Source: Saccharibacillus brassicae
GTDB taxonomy: Bacteria > Bacillota > Bacilli > Paenibacillales > Paenibacillaceae
Length of the DNA stretch: 64,000 bases
Assembly (NCBI RefSeq): GCF_006542275.1
Contig: NZ_CP041217.1
Coordinates: 3,147,501 to 3,211,500, forward strand
Direction: 5' to 3'
Below the pieces are notes generated by a model. It was not told where the DNA came from, searched no databases, and saw only the letters and a program-made list of their open reading frames with translations. The translations under genes and the position numbers were made by a program. Shown here piece by piece: positions 44,510 to 52,643 of the stretch; within the stretch, counting starts at the first letter, position 1; the number at the start of each line of letters is the position of its first letter.

Positions 44510-44635
44510 ATGGAACAAGCAAACAATCTGAATGTTGAGGAACTGGAAATGATGGACACGCCGGGTTGGGCAGAGATTGCTACAGGATTCGCGGCAGGCG
44601 TAGCGGTGGGCGGCGTAATCGTCGCATTGACGTAA
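44510..44635 (+). CDS. RiPP precursor peptide 3 (daptide-like, type B)
   Basis: 41 residues with AAAAGGAG upstream. Leader with NVEELEMMDTP, core GWAEIATGFAAGVAVGG to VIVALT. Protein identical to the copy at 45066. The core opening G-W after the TP junction recalls known daptide precursors. Confidence 0.85.
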   Translation: MEQANNLNVEELEMMDTPGWAEIATGFAAGVAVGGVIVALT

Positions 44636-44687
44636 GCTAAGCAAAAACCGAATCAAAACCAAAACTAAAATCGAGGAGCGATTAATC

Positions 44688-44813
44688 ATGGAAAACATGC
44701 TGAATGTACAACTGGAAGAACTGGAAGAAGTAGCGGCACCGGGAGACGGAGCGTTTATCGGCGGAGTAGTTGTCGGTGTTATTGTCGGCGGCGGTCTGAT
44801 CGCTTTCACGTAA
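44688..44813 (+). CDS. RiPP precursor peptide 4 (daptide-like, type C)
   Basis: 41 residues with GAGGAG upstream. Leader with QLEELEEVAAP, core GDGAFIGGVVVGVIVGGG to LIAFT. The only Ser, Thr or Cys in this core is the terminal Thr, which matters for what the YcaO system can act on. Protein identical to the copy at 45244. Confidence 0.85.
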   Translation: MENMLNVQLEELEEVAAPGDGAFIGGVVVGVIVGGGLIAFT

Positions 44814-44861
44814 AATCTTTTTCAAAATCCCAAAACCAAACCCATTAGGAGGAATATGAAA

Positions 44862-44999
44862 ATGAACGAACAACAAGCACTGGATCTGGAACTGCTGGAA
44901 AACGTGGAAGCGCCGGGCAATGCGAGAGATTTCGTAACAGGCGTAGCAGCCGGAGTCGGCGTAGTCGCAGCCGGTGCCGCATTGGTTGCCTTCACGTAA
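44862..44999 (+). CDS. RiPP precursor peptide 5 (daptide-like, type A)
   Basis: 45 residues with TAGGAGGA upstream. Same core as the peptide at 44306, differing only in the first residues (MNEQQALD). It begins exactly 556 bp after that copy, as part of a duplicated three-gene block. Confidence 0.85.
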   Translation: MNEQQALDLELLENVEAPGNARDFVTGVAAGVGVVAAGAALVAFT

Positions 45000-45065
45000 G
45001 CGAATTTTGAACAACCAAATACCGAATCACCCAATAAATCCATACGAAAAAAGGAGCGATTGAAC

Positions 45066-45191
45066 ATGGAACAAGCAAACAATCTGAATGTTGAGGAACT
45101 GGAAATGATGGACACGCCGGGTTGGGCAGAGATTGCTACAGGATTCGCGGCAGGCGTAGCGGTGGGCGGCGTAATCGTCGCATTGACGTAA
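45066..45191 (+). CDS. RiPP precursor peptide 6 (daptide-like, type B)
   Basis: 41 residues with AAAAGGAG upstream. Identical protein to the peptide at 44510, 556 bp downstream of it. Flanking non-coding sequence is also nearly identical, so the duplication is recent. Confidence 0.85.
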   Translation: MEQANNLNVEELEMMDTPGWAEIATGFAAGVAVGGVIVALT

Positions 45192-45243
45192 GCTAAGCAA
45201 AAACTGAATCAAAACCAAAACTAAAATCGAGGAGCGATTAATT

Positions 45244-45369
45244 ATGGAAAACATGCTGAATGTACAACTGGAAGAACTGGAAGAAGTAGCGGCACCGGGA
45301 GACGGAGCGTTTATCGGCGGAGTAGTTGTAGGCGTCATCGTGGGCGGCGGTCTGATCGCTTTTACGTAA
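45244..45369 (+). CDS. RiPP precursor peptide 7 (daptide-like, type C)
   Basis: 41 residues with GAGGAG upstream. Identical protein to the peptide at 44688, 556 bp downstream, with a few silent changes near the 3' end (for example GTAGGCGTCATCGTG instead of GTCGGTGTTATTGTC). Confidence 0.85.
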   Translation: MENMLNVQLEELEEVAAPGDGAFIGGVVVGVIVGGGLIAFT

Positions 45370-45473
45370 AGAGTATTTTTGCTAAACGCAAAGCGCAGCA
45401 GAAGTACTCTGAATCTGAAAACTGGTAACTTCAAATCCTGAAAATCAAACCCAATTCTAGGAGGAATATAAAA

Positions 45474-45611
45474 ATGAACGAACAGCAAGCGGTGGATCTG
45501 GAACTGTTGGAAAACGTGGAAGCACCGGGTAACGCCCAGGACTTCATTACAGGGGTAGCGACAGGCGTAGGCGTAGTTGCGGCAGGAGCGGCACTGGTTG
45601 CTTTTACTTGA
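45474..45611 (+). CDS. RiPP precursor peptide 8 (daptide-like, type A variant)
   Basis: 45 residues with TAGGAGGA upstream. Type A with changes QDFITG for RDFVTG and ATGVG for AAGVG; it ends LVAFT with a TGA stop where the other seven use TAA. Probably the first gene of a third block, now diverged. After it the 127-bp gap to the protease gene holds imperfect hairpins (ATAAGC with GCTTAT; CCGCTGAAGCGG) that might lower downstream transcription. Confidence 0.85.
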   Translation: MNEQQAVDLELLENVEAPGNAQDFITGVATGVGVVAAGAALVAFT

Positions 45612-45738
45612 AAAATAAGCTTGGCATGACATGATCGGGACATAGGGGGCTTATTCCGCTGAAGCGGCAGCCGCAAAGGCGGAAGGCCCCGTTCCTTACG
45701 AACCACGTATCTATTCTGGGAAACGAAGGTGATGAACA

Positions 45739-46881
45739 TTGACTCAAGCAGCAGAAGTTGTTGAATTTCATGAGACTGAAAATAATTCTTTTATGATTAA
45801 ACATAAATTGTTGAACAAATACATCAAAGTAGGCCGACGGGAAGCGGATTATCTGAAGCTGCTGATCAGCCATCCGGAAGACAGCGAACGAGAGCGTCTT
45901 TATCAAGGCGAATTAACGGAAAAAGAGCGGCGGTATTTGATGGAAAAGTTCGAGGAATGGGGATTTCTTCAAACGGAAGCCGAAGAAATGCCGGCGAAAA
46001 AACGGGATATGACGCTGATCAAGCTTTTCCGCTTCAATCCGAACCGCTGGTTGGAAAAAAATCTTTATATCATTCGAATCCTGCTGCATCCGGTAGCGGT
46101 TGCTGCCTACGGACTGCTGATGCTCGGAGCGCTCTATATGATGATGTCCGATCCCGATTTGGTCAACCGTATTTCTCTGAACGGAATCGGAATCAAAGAA
46201 GGGTTGATCCTGTATCTGATGATGATCGCAACGACGGCTTTTCACGAGATGTCCCATGCCGCCGTATGCAAAAAGTACGGAGGAAGCGTTCCTGAAACCG
46301 GCGTGATGCTGTTTTATTTCGGGCCTGCCATGTTCTGCGACGTCAGCTCGACCTATTTGTTCAAAAAGAAGCGTCATAAATTGGCTGTTCTGTTCGCCGG
46401 CATTTACAGCCAGTGGATGATGACCGCTATATCGGCTATCACGTTCTATGGTTTGCTGCAAGCCGGAATCGAAGCGCCTCTGTTGCTGTACTACTCTATC
46501 GCCAACTTGGGGATGAGTTTGCTCAATCTGATTCCTCTGGTAAAGCTCGACGGTTATTGGATGCTCTGCCATTCGCTCGGCATCGTCAATTTGAGGCAAA
46601 AAGCATTCCGTGCCGTGTTCAGCAAAATCCTGCCCCGTTCGAAGCGGAAAGACGGCATGAAAGCTAATGCGGAACGACCTTTCGAGAAAAGAGTACTGCT
46701 GCTTTACGGCATTGCCGCCGCAGCTTTTACTCCGCTCTTCTGGGGCTGGGGCATCTATCAGCTGATTGATCGGTTGCAGCCTTATCTCGGAATGTTCGCC
46801 TACGCCGCGGCATCGATCTTGCTGATCATGTTGGCCGTGCATGCGATGAAGTTCTGGAGAACGCTTAGAGAAACCGTTTAA
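45739..46881 (+). CDS. Intramembrane M50-type metalloprotease (daptide MpaP-like)
   Basis: 380 residues from a TTG start (GAAGGTGAT upstream). An N-terminal soluble domain (about 1-95, perhaps winged-helix or PqqD-like) is followed by several membrane helices. The zinc-binding motif is H169-E-x-x-H173 in TAFHEMSHAAVCKKYGG, and the third ligand motif is LNLIPLVKLDGYW with D271, the site-2 protease pattern. Such proteases accompany daptide clusters and are thought to release the leader within the membrane. Placed directly after the precursor genes. Confidence 0.85.
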   Translation: MTQAAEVVEFHETENNSFMIKHKLLNKYIKVGRREADYLKLLISHPEDSERERLYQGELTEKERRYLMEKFEEWGFLQTEAEEMPAKKRDMTLIKLFRFNPNRWLEKNLYIIRILLHPVAVAAYGLLMLGALYMMMSDPDLVNRISLNGIGIKEGLILYLMMIATTAFHEMSHAAVCKKYGGSVPETGVMLFYFGPAMFCDVSSTYLFKKKRHKLAVLFAGIYSQWMMTAISAITFYGLLQAGIEAPLLLYYSIANLGMSLLNLIPLVKLDGYWMLCHSLGIVNLRQKAFRAVFSKILPRSKRKDGMKANAERPFEKRVLLLYGIAAAAFTPLFWGWGIYQLIDRLQPYLGMFAYAAASILLIMLAVHAMKFWRTLRETV

Positions 46882-46925
46882 GTCGGATAAAAGGACGATA
46901 GAAGTACGAGTGAGGAGGGACTGCG

Positions 46926-47780
46926 ATGAACCGGGATGAGGCACAAATGCTGTCGAAACCGACCGAAGATGCAAGGGATCGGTTATTATCCGCTAAAGGC
47001 GATCAGCTTGTTCAAAGCCATAGAAACCTGGCCGGAAAAAGGGTTCTTGTAACAGGTGCGGGAAGAGGAATCGGAGCCAAGGTAGCTGAAAGCTTCGCCA
47101 GAGAAGGAGCGGCGATCGTCATGACCGAAATTCCGACCGAAATGGAACGGCTGGAAGCGGTGGCTCAAGAGTTGGGAAAATCGTACGGACAAGAAACCAA
47201 AAGCCTGATGCTTGATATTCGCAGCGGCGAATCGATAGCAGAGTGCGCAGCCGCGCTCAAGCAGGACGGACTGGCGATCGACTATTTGGTTAACAATGCC
47301 GGCGTCAACATGCTCGTGCCGGCATTGGAGGTTACGCCGCAGCAATGGGATCTGATCGCGGACGTCAACTTGAAAGGTACGTTTTTCCTGACCCAACAGA
47401 TTGCCAAAAGCATGGTGAAACGAAGAAGCGGCTCGATCGTCATGCTTGCTTCCCAACACGGCGTGGTGGCCAACGAGAATCGCGCGCCGTATTGCGCCAG
47501 CAAAGCGGGATTGATTCATCTCACCAAAGCTTTGGCGCTGGAATGGGCCAAGTACGGAATTCGCGTCAATGCGGTTTCGCCGACTTTCGTCGCTACCGAA
47601 GCCAATCGCGAACATGTGGAAGATCCGAGATTCCGCCGAATGAGCCTGCCGAAAATTCCGCTGCGCAAACTTGCCGTACCTTCGGATATTGCGGAAGCCG
47701 TGCTGTTTTTGGCTTCGGATCAAGCGGGTATGATCACCGGACATAATCTGATTGTGGACGGCGGCTGGACGGTCGCCTAA
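46926..47780 (+). CDS. SDR-family dehydrogenase of the RiPP cluster
   Basis: 284 residues with GGAGGG before the ATG. NAD(P)-binding TGAGRGIG at residues 43-50, NNAGVN, and the catalytic Y189-xxx-K193 in PYCASKAG. An N-terminal extension of about 35 residues precedes the fold. In known daptide pathways a dehydrogenase oxidatively decarboxylates the C-terminal Thr; an SDR in that position would be a different enzyme family from the alcohol dehydrogenase-type MpaB as I recall it. Assignment of that step to this gene is inference. Confidence 0.82.
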   Translation: MNRDEAQMLSKPTEDARDRLLSAKGDQLVQSHRNLAGKRVLVTGAGRGIGAKVAESFAREGAAIVMTEIPTEMERLEAVAQELGKSYGQETKSLMLDIRSGESIAECAAALKQDGLAIDYLVNNAGVNMLVPALEVTPQQWDLIADVNLKGTFFLTQQIAKSMVKRRSGSIVMLASQHGVVANENRAPYCASKAGLIHLTKALALEWAKYGIRVNAVSPTFVATEANREHVEDPRFRRMSLPKIPLRKLAVPSDIAEAVLFLASDQAGMITGHNLIVDGGWTVA

Positions 47781-47823
47781 CGGACGGATTTCGATAAGAC
47801 CGACAAGAAAAGGGGAGAGGATT

Positions 47824-48645
47824 ATGTATTTCGGAATTTTCAAAGAGCTGCGCAGCCTGAACCTGCCGCACAGTCATGATATGGACTTGTATGAAGGTTA
47901 TTACTCGGAGTTCTACGAAGCGTTGACGGATCGGACCGAGTACGACATTGAATTGCTGGCCGAGCAAGCCGAACGGGTTCGCGGTCAAGGACGGATTTTG
48001 GAGCTGGCTTGCGGTGCCGGACGCGTGTTGATCCAACTGGCCCGGCGCGGACATTCGACGCTCGGCTTGGATCTGTCGCCGGATATGCTGGCCTTGTACC
48101 GCCGGAAAAGCGTTAGGCTGCCGGAAAATGTTCGTGGCCGTATCGAAGTCGGACAAGCGGACATGACTTCGTTCGTACAAGCAGAAAAGTTTCCGCTGAT
48201 CGTGTTGTCGGCCACAAGCGTCAGCCTGCTGCCGGATATGGCTTCGGTAGAAAGAATGCTGGAAACGGTATACGCGCATCTGGAGGAAGGCGGGCGTTTC
48301 GTGTTCGACTATGTCTACGAGAACAGCGAGCACAACCGCGAAATGCGCGACGGCAAAGTGGACGGCGTTACGATCGATCTCGGTCCCGATCATAAGCAAT
48401 TCGTATTGATGGGCGAGCACGAAGAGCACGACTCGCGCAAAGCCGTTATGAACTTTTACGCGGAAGTGGTACAAGGCGGAAGCACGCGCCGTTACTTCGG
48501 CTCCACGTCCAAAAGCTTTTTCCCGGAAGCGCAAATTCTGGACTGCGTGAATCGATCTTCCTTGAAGCTGATCGAGACGCATACTTATCCCGCGGATCAG
48601 GCCCCTGTGCGCTGCCTTGTGCTTGAGAAAGGAAAGGTGAGCTGA
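47824..48645 (+). CDS. SAM-dependent methyltransferase (daptide MpaM-like)
   Basis: 273 residues from the ATG at 47824 (GGGGAGAGG upstream). Class I methyltransferase with motif I ILELACGAGRVLIQLARRG (about 59-77), the acidic end of beta-2 in LGLDLSPDML and motif III RFVFDYVYE. In daptides a methyltransferase dimethylates the new C-terminal amine. Its stop overlaps the next start (TGATG), so it is coupled to the E1-like gene. Confidence 0.82.
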   Translation: MYFGIFKELRSLNLPHSHDMDLYEGYYSEFYEALTDRTEYDIELLAEQAERVRGQGRILELACGAGRVLIQLARRGHSTLGLDLSPDMLALYRRKSVRLPENVRGRIEVGQADMTSFVQAEKFPLIVLSATSVSLLPDMASVERMLETVYAHLEEGGRFVFDYVYENSEHNREMRDGKVDGVTIDLGPDHKQFVLMGEHEEHDSRKAVMNFYAEVVQGGSTRRYFGSTSKSFFPEAQILDCVNRSSLKLIETHTYPADQAPVRCLVLEKGKVS

Positions 48646-49226
48646 TGGGCGAATATTGGATTCTTCACGCGGAAGAAGACCGGGCGAAAGCCGAGAAGAT
48701 CGGCGGTATGCTTCAAATCGCCGGACTGCCGGTTCGATGGACGGAGTCCCCAGACGAAGTACGGGAAGTGCCTGAATTGGTGATCGCGATCGGCAGCGAG
48801 GAACGACTTTTGGCCTGGAACGAGATCGCGCATCGCCAAGGGTTCAATTGGCTGCCGGTGCGTTTCAATCGCCTTGGAGGCAGTTTGGGTCCGCTGGTCA
48901 TTCCCGGAGTTACCGCTTGCCGGGAATGCTTGAAGCAGCGCATGGCGTCTTTGTCCAGCCCCGAGTTTCCGGAGGCGGGAGCCGGGTTCGAATTGTCTTG
49001 GCAGATTTTTGCCGGCATCGTCGCGCTTGAAGTTGCGAAGTGGTCATCCCGGCACAAAAGCAGCTTCGCGCCGTTGACGCTCGGGCATCTGTTGGAATTC
49101 GATGCGTTCCATATCGAAGGCGAGTTGTCGGCGGTACATCGCGTTCCGACCTGCAGCGTATGCGGCGTGCGTCGATCGGCTTCGCTGGCCGCGCAGCCGT
49201 GGACGGAAGCGGCGGTGCTCGCATGA
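48645..49226 (+). CDS. E1-like partner protein of the YcaO cyclodehydratase (short form)
   Basis: 193 residues. It resembles the C-terminal part of TOMM/azole-type cyclodehydratase C-proteins: IPGVTACRECLKQRMASL supplies one CxxC-like pair and PTCSVCGVR the other, together a likely structural zinc site. It is much shorter than full E1-like proteins and shows no clear leader-binding domain, so leader recognition may come from another protein in the cluster. Overlaps the YcaO gene by 4 bp. Confidence 0.65.
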   Translation: MGEYWILHAEEDRAKAEKIGGMLQIAGLPVRWTESPDEVREVPELVIAIGSEERLLAWNEIAHRQGFNWLPVRFNRLGGSLGPLVIPGVTACRECLKQRMASLSSPEFPEAGAGFELSWQIFAGIVALEVAKWSSRHKSSFAPLTLGHLLEFDAFHIEGELSAVHRVPTCSVCGVRRSASLAAQPWTEAAVLA

Positions 49227-50566
49227 GCCGTCAACTGATTCGCAGATCTTCGTCCGTCGGAGCGAATGCCGGCGTGCCGAAAGCATTGGCCGCAACGCTA
49301 GGCGGTCGGGGCGGGATCGTGAAAGGCTTGATAAATGTGAATTCCGACGCGGAAGATCCCGAGCTTTTTTTGAGTCTGGCCATTCCGGGCAATCCCAAAA
49401 GCTTCGTTCCGGGCCAGGAAGGGTTGATCGACTTTTTTGCGAGCGGCATGGGACGCACGCCGGAAGAAGCAAATACATCTGCTGTTGCGGAAGCGGTCGA
49501 ACGCTATTGCGCGTCTTACGTGCAGCCCGACCGGACGATCTTCGCTTCGTGGCAGGAGTTGGGTGCCAACGCGCTGCACCCGAGCGAACTTCCGCTGTTC
49601 ACGAAAGAGCAGCACGCCAAGTCGGGGTTTCCGTACCGTCCGTTCACGGAGGACAGCCGTATAGGATGGTTCGAGGCTTACAGCCTGACCCGAAGAAGGA
49701 ACGTATACGTTCCGGCTGCGCTGACCTGGGACTCTTACCGGCCGATCGCTCCGAACGAAGACGCGATTTGCTTCGGTCTTATGACGGGCTCTGCGGCCGG
49801 CTCGACCTTGGAACAAGCCATGCTCGGCGGGCTGCTGGAAATCATCGAACGGGATTCGTTCATGATCATGTGGTATAACCGTTTGCAGATGCCGGGTATC
49901 GACTTGAACGGCTCCGCGCTGTTGGAACCGTTCGGAGCGCTGATGGACAAGCGGCGTTTCCGGCTTGATTTGGTGGATACGACTTCGGATATCGGCGTGC
50001 CTTCCGTCTTCGGCCTGCTGCATACCCGCGACGGAAAAGTCTCGTTCGGCGGTGCGGCCCGCAGTACGCTTGAGGAGGCCGCCGCCAAGACGCTGATGGA
50101 GATCAGCCAGCTGTATATGGGCAACAAAGCGCAGATTTACGCCTCGGGACTTCCCGAGCTGCAAGCGGATCAGATCGTCGATTACGGTCTGCGGCTGCCT
50201 TATTACGAGCAGCCCAATGCGATGCGCGAGCTTGATTTCGCCTGCGGGGCACCCAAAACGCGAAAGCTCGCCGCGAACCCGATCGACGTCAAAATGTCCA
50301 ATGCCGAGCAGTTGAAGCAGGTGCTTGATCGGCTTGCGGCACGCGGACTGGAAGCGATCTGCGCGGACATTACGACCGAAGACGCGAGAGCGCTCGGGCT
50401 GCATGTCGTCAAAATGATCGTACCCGGAAGCGTGCAGCTTCCGCGAAGCGAGCATGAACGCCTGGTCGGAAGCCGCCGCATTTTCGATGTTCCGGTCGAG
50501 ATGGGGTACCGCACGTTCCCGATCGCGCCGACGGACTTGAATGCGGCGCCGCACCCTTTTCCCTGA
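49223..50566 (+). CDS. YcaO-domain cyclodehydratase
   Basis: 447 residues from the ATG at 49223 that overlaps the upstream stop. The ATP/Mg-binding YcaO signature is GSTLEQAMLGGLLEIIERDSF (about 192-212, read in pieces), preceded by EEANTSAVAEAVERYCA. The protein ends PHPFP, the PxPxP tail that is typical of azoline-forming YcaO proteins. With the E1-like protein it should cyclise Cys, Ser or Thr side chains onto the backbone. The cluster's precursors have no Cys, so the true substrate is open. Confidence 0.88.
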   Translation: MSRQLIRRSSSVGANAGVPKALAATLGGRGGIVKGLINVNSDAEDPELFLSLAIPGNPKSFVPGQEGLIDFFASGMGRTPEEANTSAVAEAVERYCASYVQPDRTIFASWQELGANALHPSELPLFTKEQHAKSGFPYRPFTEDSRIGWFEAYSLTRRRNVYVPAALTWDSYRPIAPNEDAICFGLMTGSAAGSTLEQAMLGGLLEIIERDSFMIMWYNRLQMPGIDLNGSALLEPFGALMDKRRFRLDLVDTTSDIGVPSVFGLLHTRDGKVSFGGAARSTLEEAAAKTLMEISQLYMGNKAQIYASGLPELQADQIVDYGLRLPYYEQPNAMRELDFACGAPKTRKLAANPIDVKMSNAEQLKQVLDRLAARGLEAICADITTEDARALGLHVVKMIVPGSVQLPRSEHERLVGSRRIFDVPVEMGYRTFPIAPTDLNAAPHPFP

Positions 50567-50580
50567 AAGGAGAATGCTTG

Positions 50581-51312
50581 ATGAGTCTTAAATTTAACGA
50601 TTGGAGATCCGAACGTGAATTGGATGAAGAACGTCTCTCGCTGACCTACCATGCCGGTTCCGCTCACCACCCCGAATTGGACATATTGATGAGATCTCGG
50701 ATGAAAATGCTTGGCAACCTGTTTCGGCACCTGGACGGTCAGGCTTCGTCGGACAAACGTTATTTCGGTTCGTCGACGATTCCGTCGAGCGAAGCGGACA
50801 TCCCGCCGAATCTGAAGCAATGGTTAGACGCTTATGTCCGAACCTGGATGTTCCATTCCGAAGCTCCTTTCGAGGATTTGCGCGTACTGGAGCAAGCTGC
50901 CGGATTCAAGCCCGATCAGTCGGAGCTGTACATGGTTTGCCGGAACGAAGAAGGAAAGCACGTTTGCTATCATATCGAGGAGCAAGGGCGGGGATTGAAG
51001 TGCTGCGGCCGGCCTTGGAATATTTCGTTGGAAGATGCTTTTCCGCCGGGACTGCTGAGCGGCTCGCCGCGGGCGATCTGGTTCGTCGCCGCCAATTTGC
51101 ATCGTTCGCATAAGCTGCTCGGCGAACGGGGCTACCGTTATAGTCTGCTGGAAGCAGGGCGAATCGCGAAACAAGTGCAGAGCTGCGCGCCTCAAGCAAC
51201 AGATACGGCTCCGATTGCCACGTTTTATGACGACAGAGTGAATGAATGGCTGGGATTGGACGGGATTTACGAAGTTGCGCTCGCGGCAGTCGTTCTGTAC
51301 GACAAACCGTAA
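50581..51312 (+). CDS. SagB/ThcOx-type FMN-dependent dehydrogenase
   Basis: 243 residues from the ATG at 50581 (AAGGAG 8 nt upstream). The C-terminal half matches the nitroreductase-like SagB fold: GYRYSLLEAGRIAKQVQ, ATFYDDRVNEWLGLDGIYE and ALAAVVL. The N-terminal 90 residues are less typical. SagB enzymes oxidise azolines to azoles after YcaO action. Last gene of the RiPP operon before a terminator. Confidence 0.78.
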   Translation: MSLKFNDWRSERELDEERLSLTYHAGSAHHPELDILMRSRMKMLGNLFRHLDGQASSDKRYFGSSTIPSSEADIPPNLKQWLDAYVRTWMFHSEAPFEDLRVLEQAAGFKPDQSELYMVCRNEEGKHVCYHIEEQGRGLKCCGRPWNISLEDAFPPGLLSGSPRAIWFVAANLHRSHKLLGERGYRYSLLEAGRIAKQVQSCAPQATDTAPIATFYDDRVNEWLGLDGIYEVALAAVVLYDKP

Positions 51313-51332
51313 CCGCATATGAATCATGCAGA

Positions 51333-51361
51333 AGATCTTTCCGAACGGAAAGGTCTTTTTT
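51333..51361 (+). terminator. Terminator of the RiPP operon
   Basis: AGATCTTTCC-GAAC-GGAAAGGTCT stem with one G-U pair and a T6 tail. It separates the biosynthetic genes from comQ. Confidence 0.8.
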
Positions 51362-51397
51362 GCGTATTCAGGGGATATGAAGATTGGTGTTTCTCTG

Positions 51398-51426
51398 TTG
51401 GAATAAAGAGGGTTTGGAAGTAGAAT
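51398..51426 (+). promoter_or_regulatory. Promoter of comQ
   Basis: TTGGAA (51398-51403), 17 bp, TAGAAT (51421-51426), 57 bp before the comQ start. No TTGCGG boxes are present here. Confidence 0.6.
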
Positions 51427-51482
51427 AGAGGATAGGAATAAATCTAATCCTAATCAGTATTCGATAAGGAGAGAAACCTACG

Positions 51483-52400
51483 TTGAATTGGAATGAAGCG
51501 ATTAAGCAAACGTTGATGCAAGGGATCGAACAAGGATTCAACCAGGCCGAACTTCGGGAAATGGCAGCGGAATGCGCGGCGTACAAGCTGTCGGAAAAAG
51601 CGCTTTTCGGCAATCTTACTATGCTCCACTATCAAATGTACGGCGGAGAGGGTGACGGGATTTTGCAAGCGGCGGCTGCCGTCGAAGCATTGGTACTGTC
51701 TTTGGACATGATCGACGATCTGCAGGACGGAGATAATGAAGTGGCTCCGTGGAGCAAATTCCGAAGCGATCTTACCTTGAATATCGCGCTCGGATTTTCG
51801 TTTTTGGCTCAGCAGATGCTGCTGCAAGCTCCTTTTCCGTCCGAACGCAAATATGAAGCGGCTGCGCTGCTCAATGCTCAATTGCTTACGACCGTAAGCG
51901 GACAAATGATCGATCTTTTGAATGCCGTTTATACGGAAGAACAGTATATGGAGATGATTTCGGGTAAATCGGCTTCCTTGCTTGTACTGGCGGTTCAACT
52001 GGGTACGTTGCTCGGTTGCGGGGAAACCAAGACCGAAAGTGCGGAATTTGCTCTTCAACTGGGGATAGCGGCTCAGATCAAGAACGATATCAAAGATATT
52101 ACGAATCATGAAGGCAAAAATGATTTTTGGAACCGTAAGCGTACGCTTCCGGTTTTGATGCTGCTGAATTATTTGGAAGGTGAAGATCATTGGGCAAAGG
52201 AGTATTTTGAAGGGAAATTAAGCTATGATGAAGTCCAAACCAAAGCAGCCGAATTTGAGGAGGCACTTGAACAATCCGGTGCGCTCGCCTATGCTTCGGT
52301 AAGAATGCGTATCGCTTATTATCGTTGTCTGGACGTGATCGAATCGTTACCCGTGCAATCTGAATTCAAGCAGATATTGGACCAGACCATTCGCGTGTGA
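51483..52400 (+). CDS. comQ: ComQ isoprenyl transferase (pheromone maturation)
   Basis: 305 residues, TTG start with AAGGAGAG. Polyprenyl synthase fold with the first Asp-rich motif D75-MID78-D79-LQD82 and a second NDIKD segment, plus the FWNRKRTLPVLMLL region. ComQ attaches a farnesyl or geranyl group to a Trp of ComX and releases the mature pheromone. The comX gene follows at 52644, then comP and comA, the classic order. Family identity is well supported by both sequence and context. Confidence 0.88.
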   Translation: MNWNEAIKQTLMQGIEQGFNQAELREMAAECAAYKLSEKALFGNLTMLHYQMYGGEGDGILQAAAAVEALVLSLDMIDDLQDGDNEVAPWSKFRSDLTLNIALGFSFLAQQMLLQAPFPSERKYEAAALLNAQLLTTVSGQMIDLLNAVYTEEQYMEMISGKSASLLVLAVQLGTLLGCGETKTESAEFALQLGIAAQIKNDIKDITNHEGKNDFWNRKRTLPVLMLLNYLEGEDHWAKEYFEGKLSYDEVQTKAAEFEEALEQSGALAYASVRMRIAYYRCLDVIESLPVQSEFKQILDQTIRV

Positions 52401-52430
52401 AAGTCTTTTTTTGCATGTCCGCAGCCCGCT

Positions 52431-52517
52431 TTGCGTTCCCGCAAAAACACCGCAAAAACAATTGCGGGAATTGTCGCGGCGGTTGTCGTTTCCCGAACTT
52501 CTTGGTGCTGGTATAGT
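52431..52517 (+). promoter_or_regulatory. ComA-type promoter of comXPA
   Basis: Boxes TTGCGTTCCCGCAA (52431-52444), CCGCAA (52450-52455) and TTGCGGGAATT (from 52462). The -10 TATAGT (52512-52517, extended as TGGTATAGT) lies 50 nt after the start of the last box and continues GAAATCAAGCC. GGTTGTCGTTT between them is shared with the promoter at 56.3 kb. It implies positive feedback of ComA on its own signalling genes. Confidence 0.7.
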
Positions 52518-52643
52518 GAAATCAAGCCAAACGCCGGAACCACTATCCAGAATCTTCTCGCTTCCGATCGCCGGTTAAGCTGACAGCTCCAGGCAGATGC
52601 ACTGCCGGCTGCATCCATCCCAACTTACGGAGGTTGATCGGAA

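Larger units (their letters stand above)
44290..45369 (+). repeat. Tandem duplication of a three-precursor block (556-bp period)
   Basis: Starts at 44306, 44510 and 44688 recur at 44862, 45066 and 45244, each shifted by exactly 556 bp, with conserved intergenic DNA. The eighth precursor (45474) looks like an older partial third copy. Confidence 0.9.

Noticed and set aside
44162-45611. Lanthipeptide or sactipeptide precursors
   Set aside because: No Cys in any core, no LanB/LanM gene, and the only radical SAM-like protein lacks the cluster motif. Conserved terminal Thr with aminotransferase and methyltransferase fits daptides better.
45612-45738. Terminator between precursor 8 and the protease
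   Set aside because: Hairpins are imperfect and lack a T tail. At most a partial attenuator, so it was not listed as a terminator.
51483-52400. General polyprenyl diphosphate synthase for isoprenoid metabolism
   Set aside because: Position directly before comX-comP-comA and the ComQ-like motif set make pheromone modification the better call.
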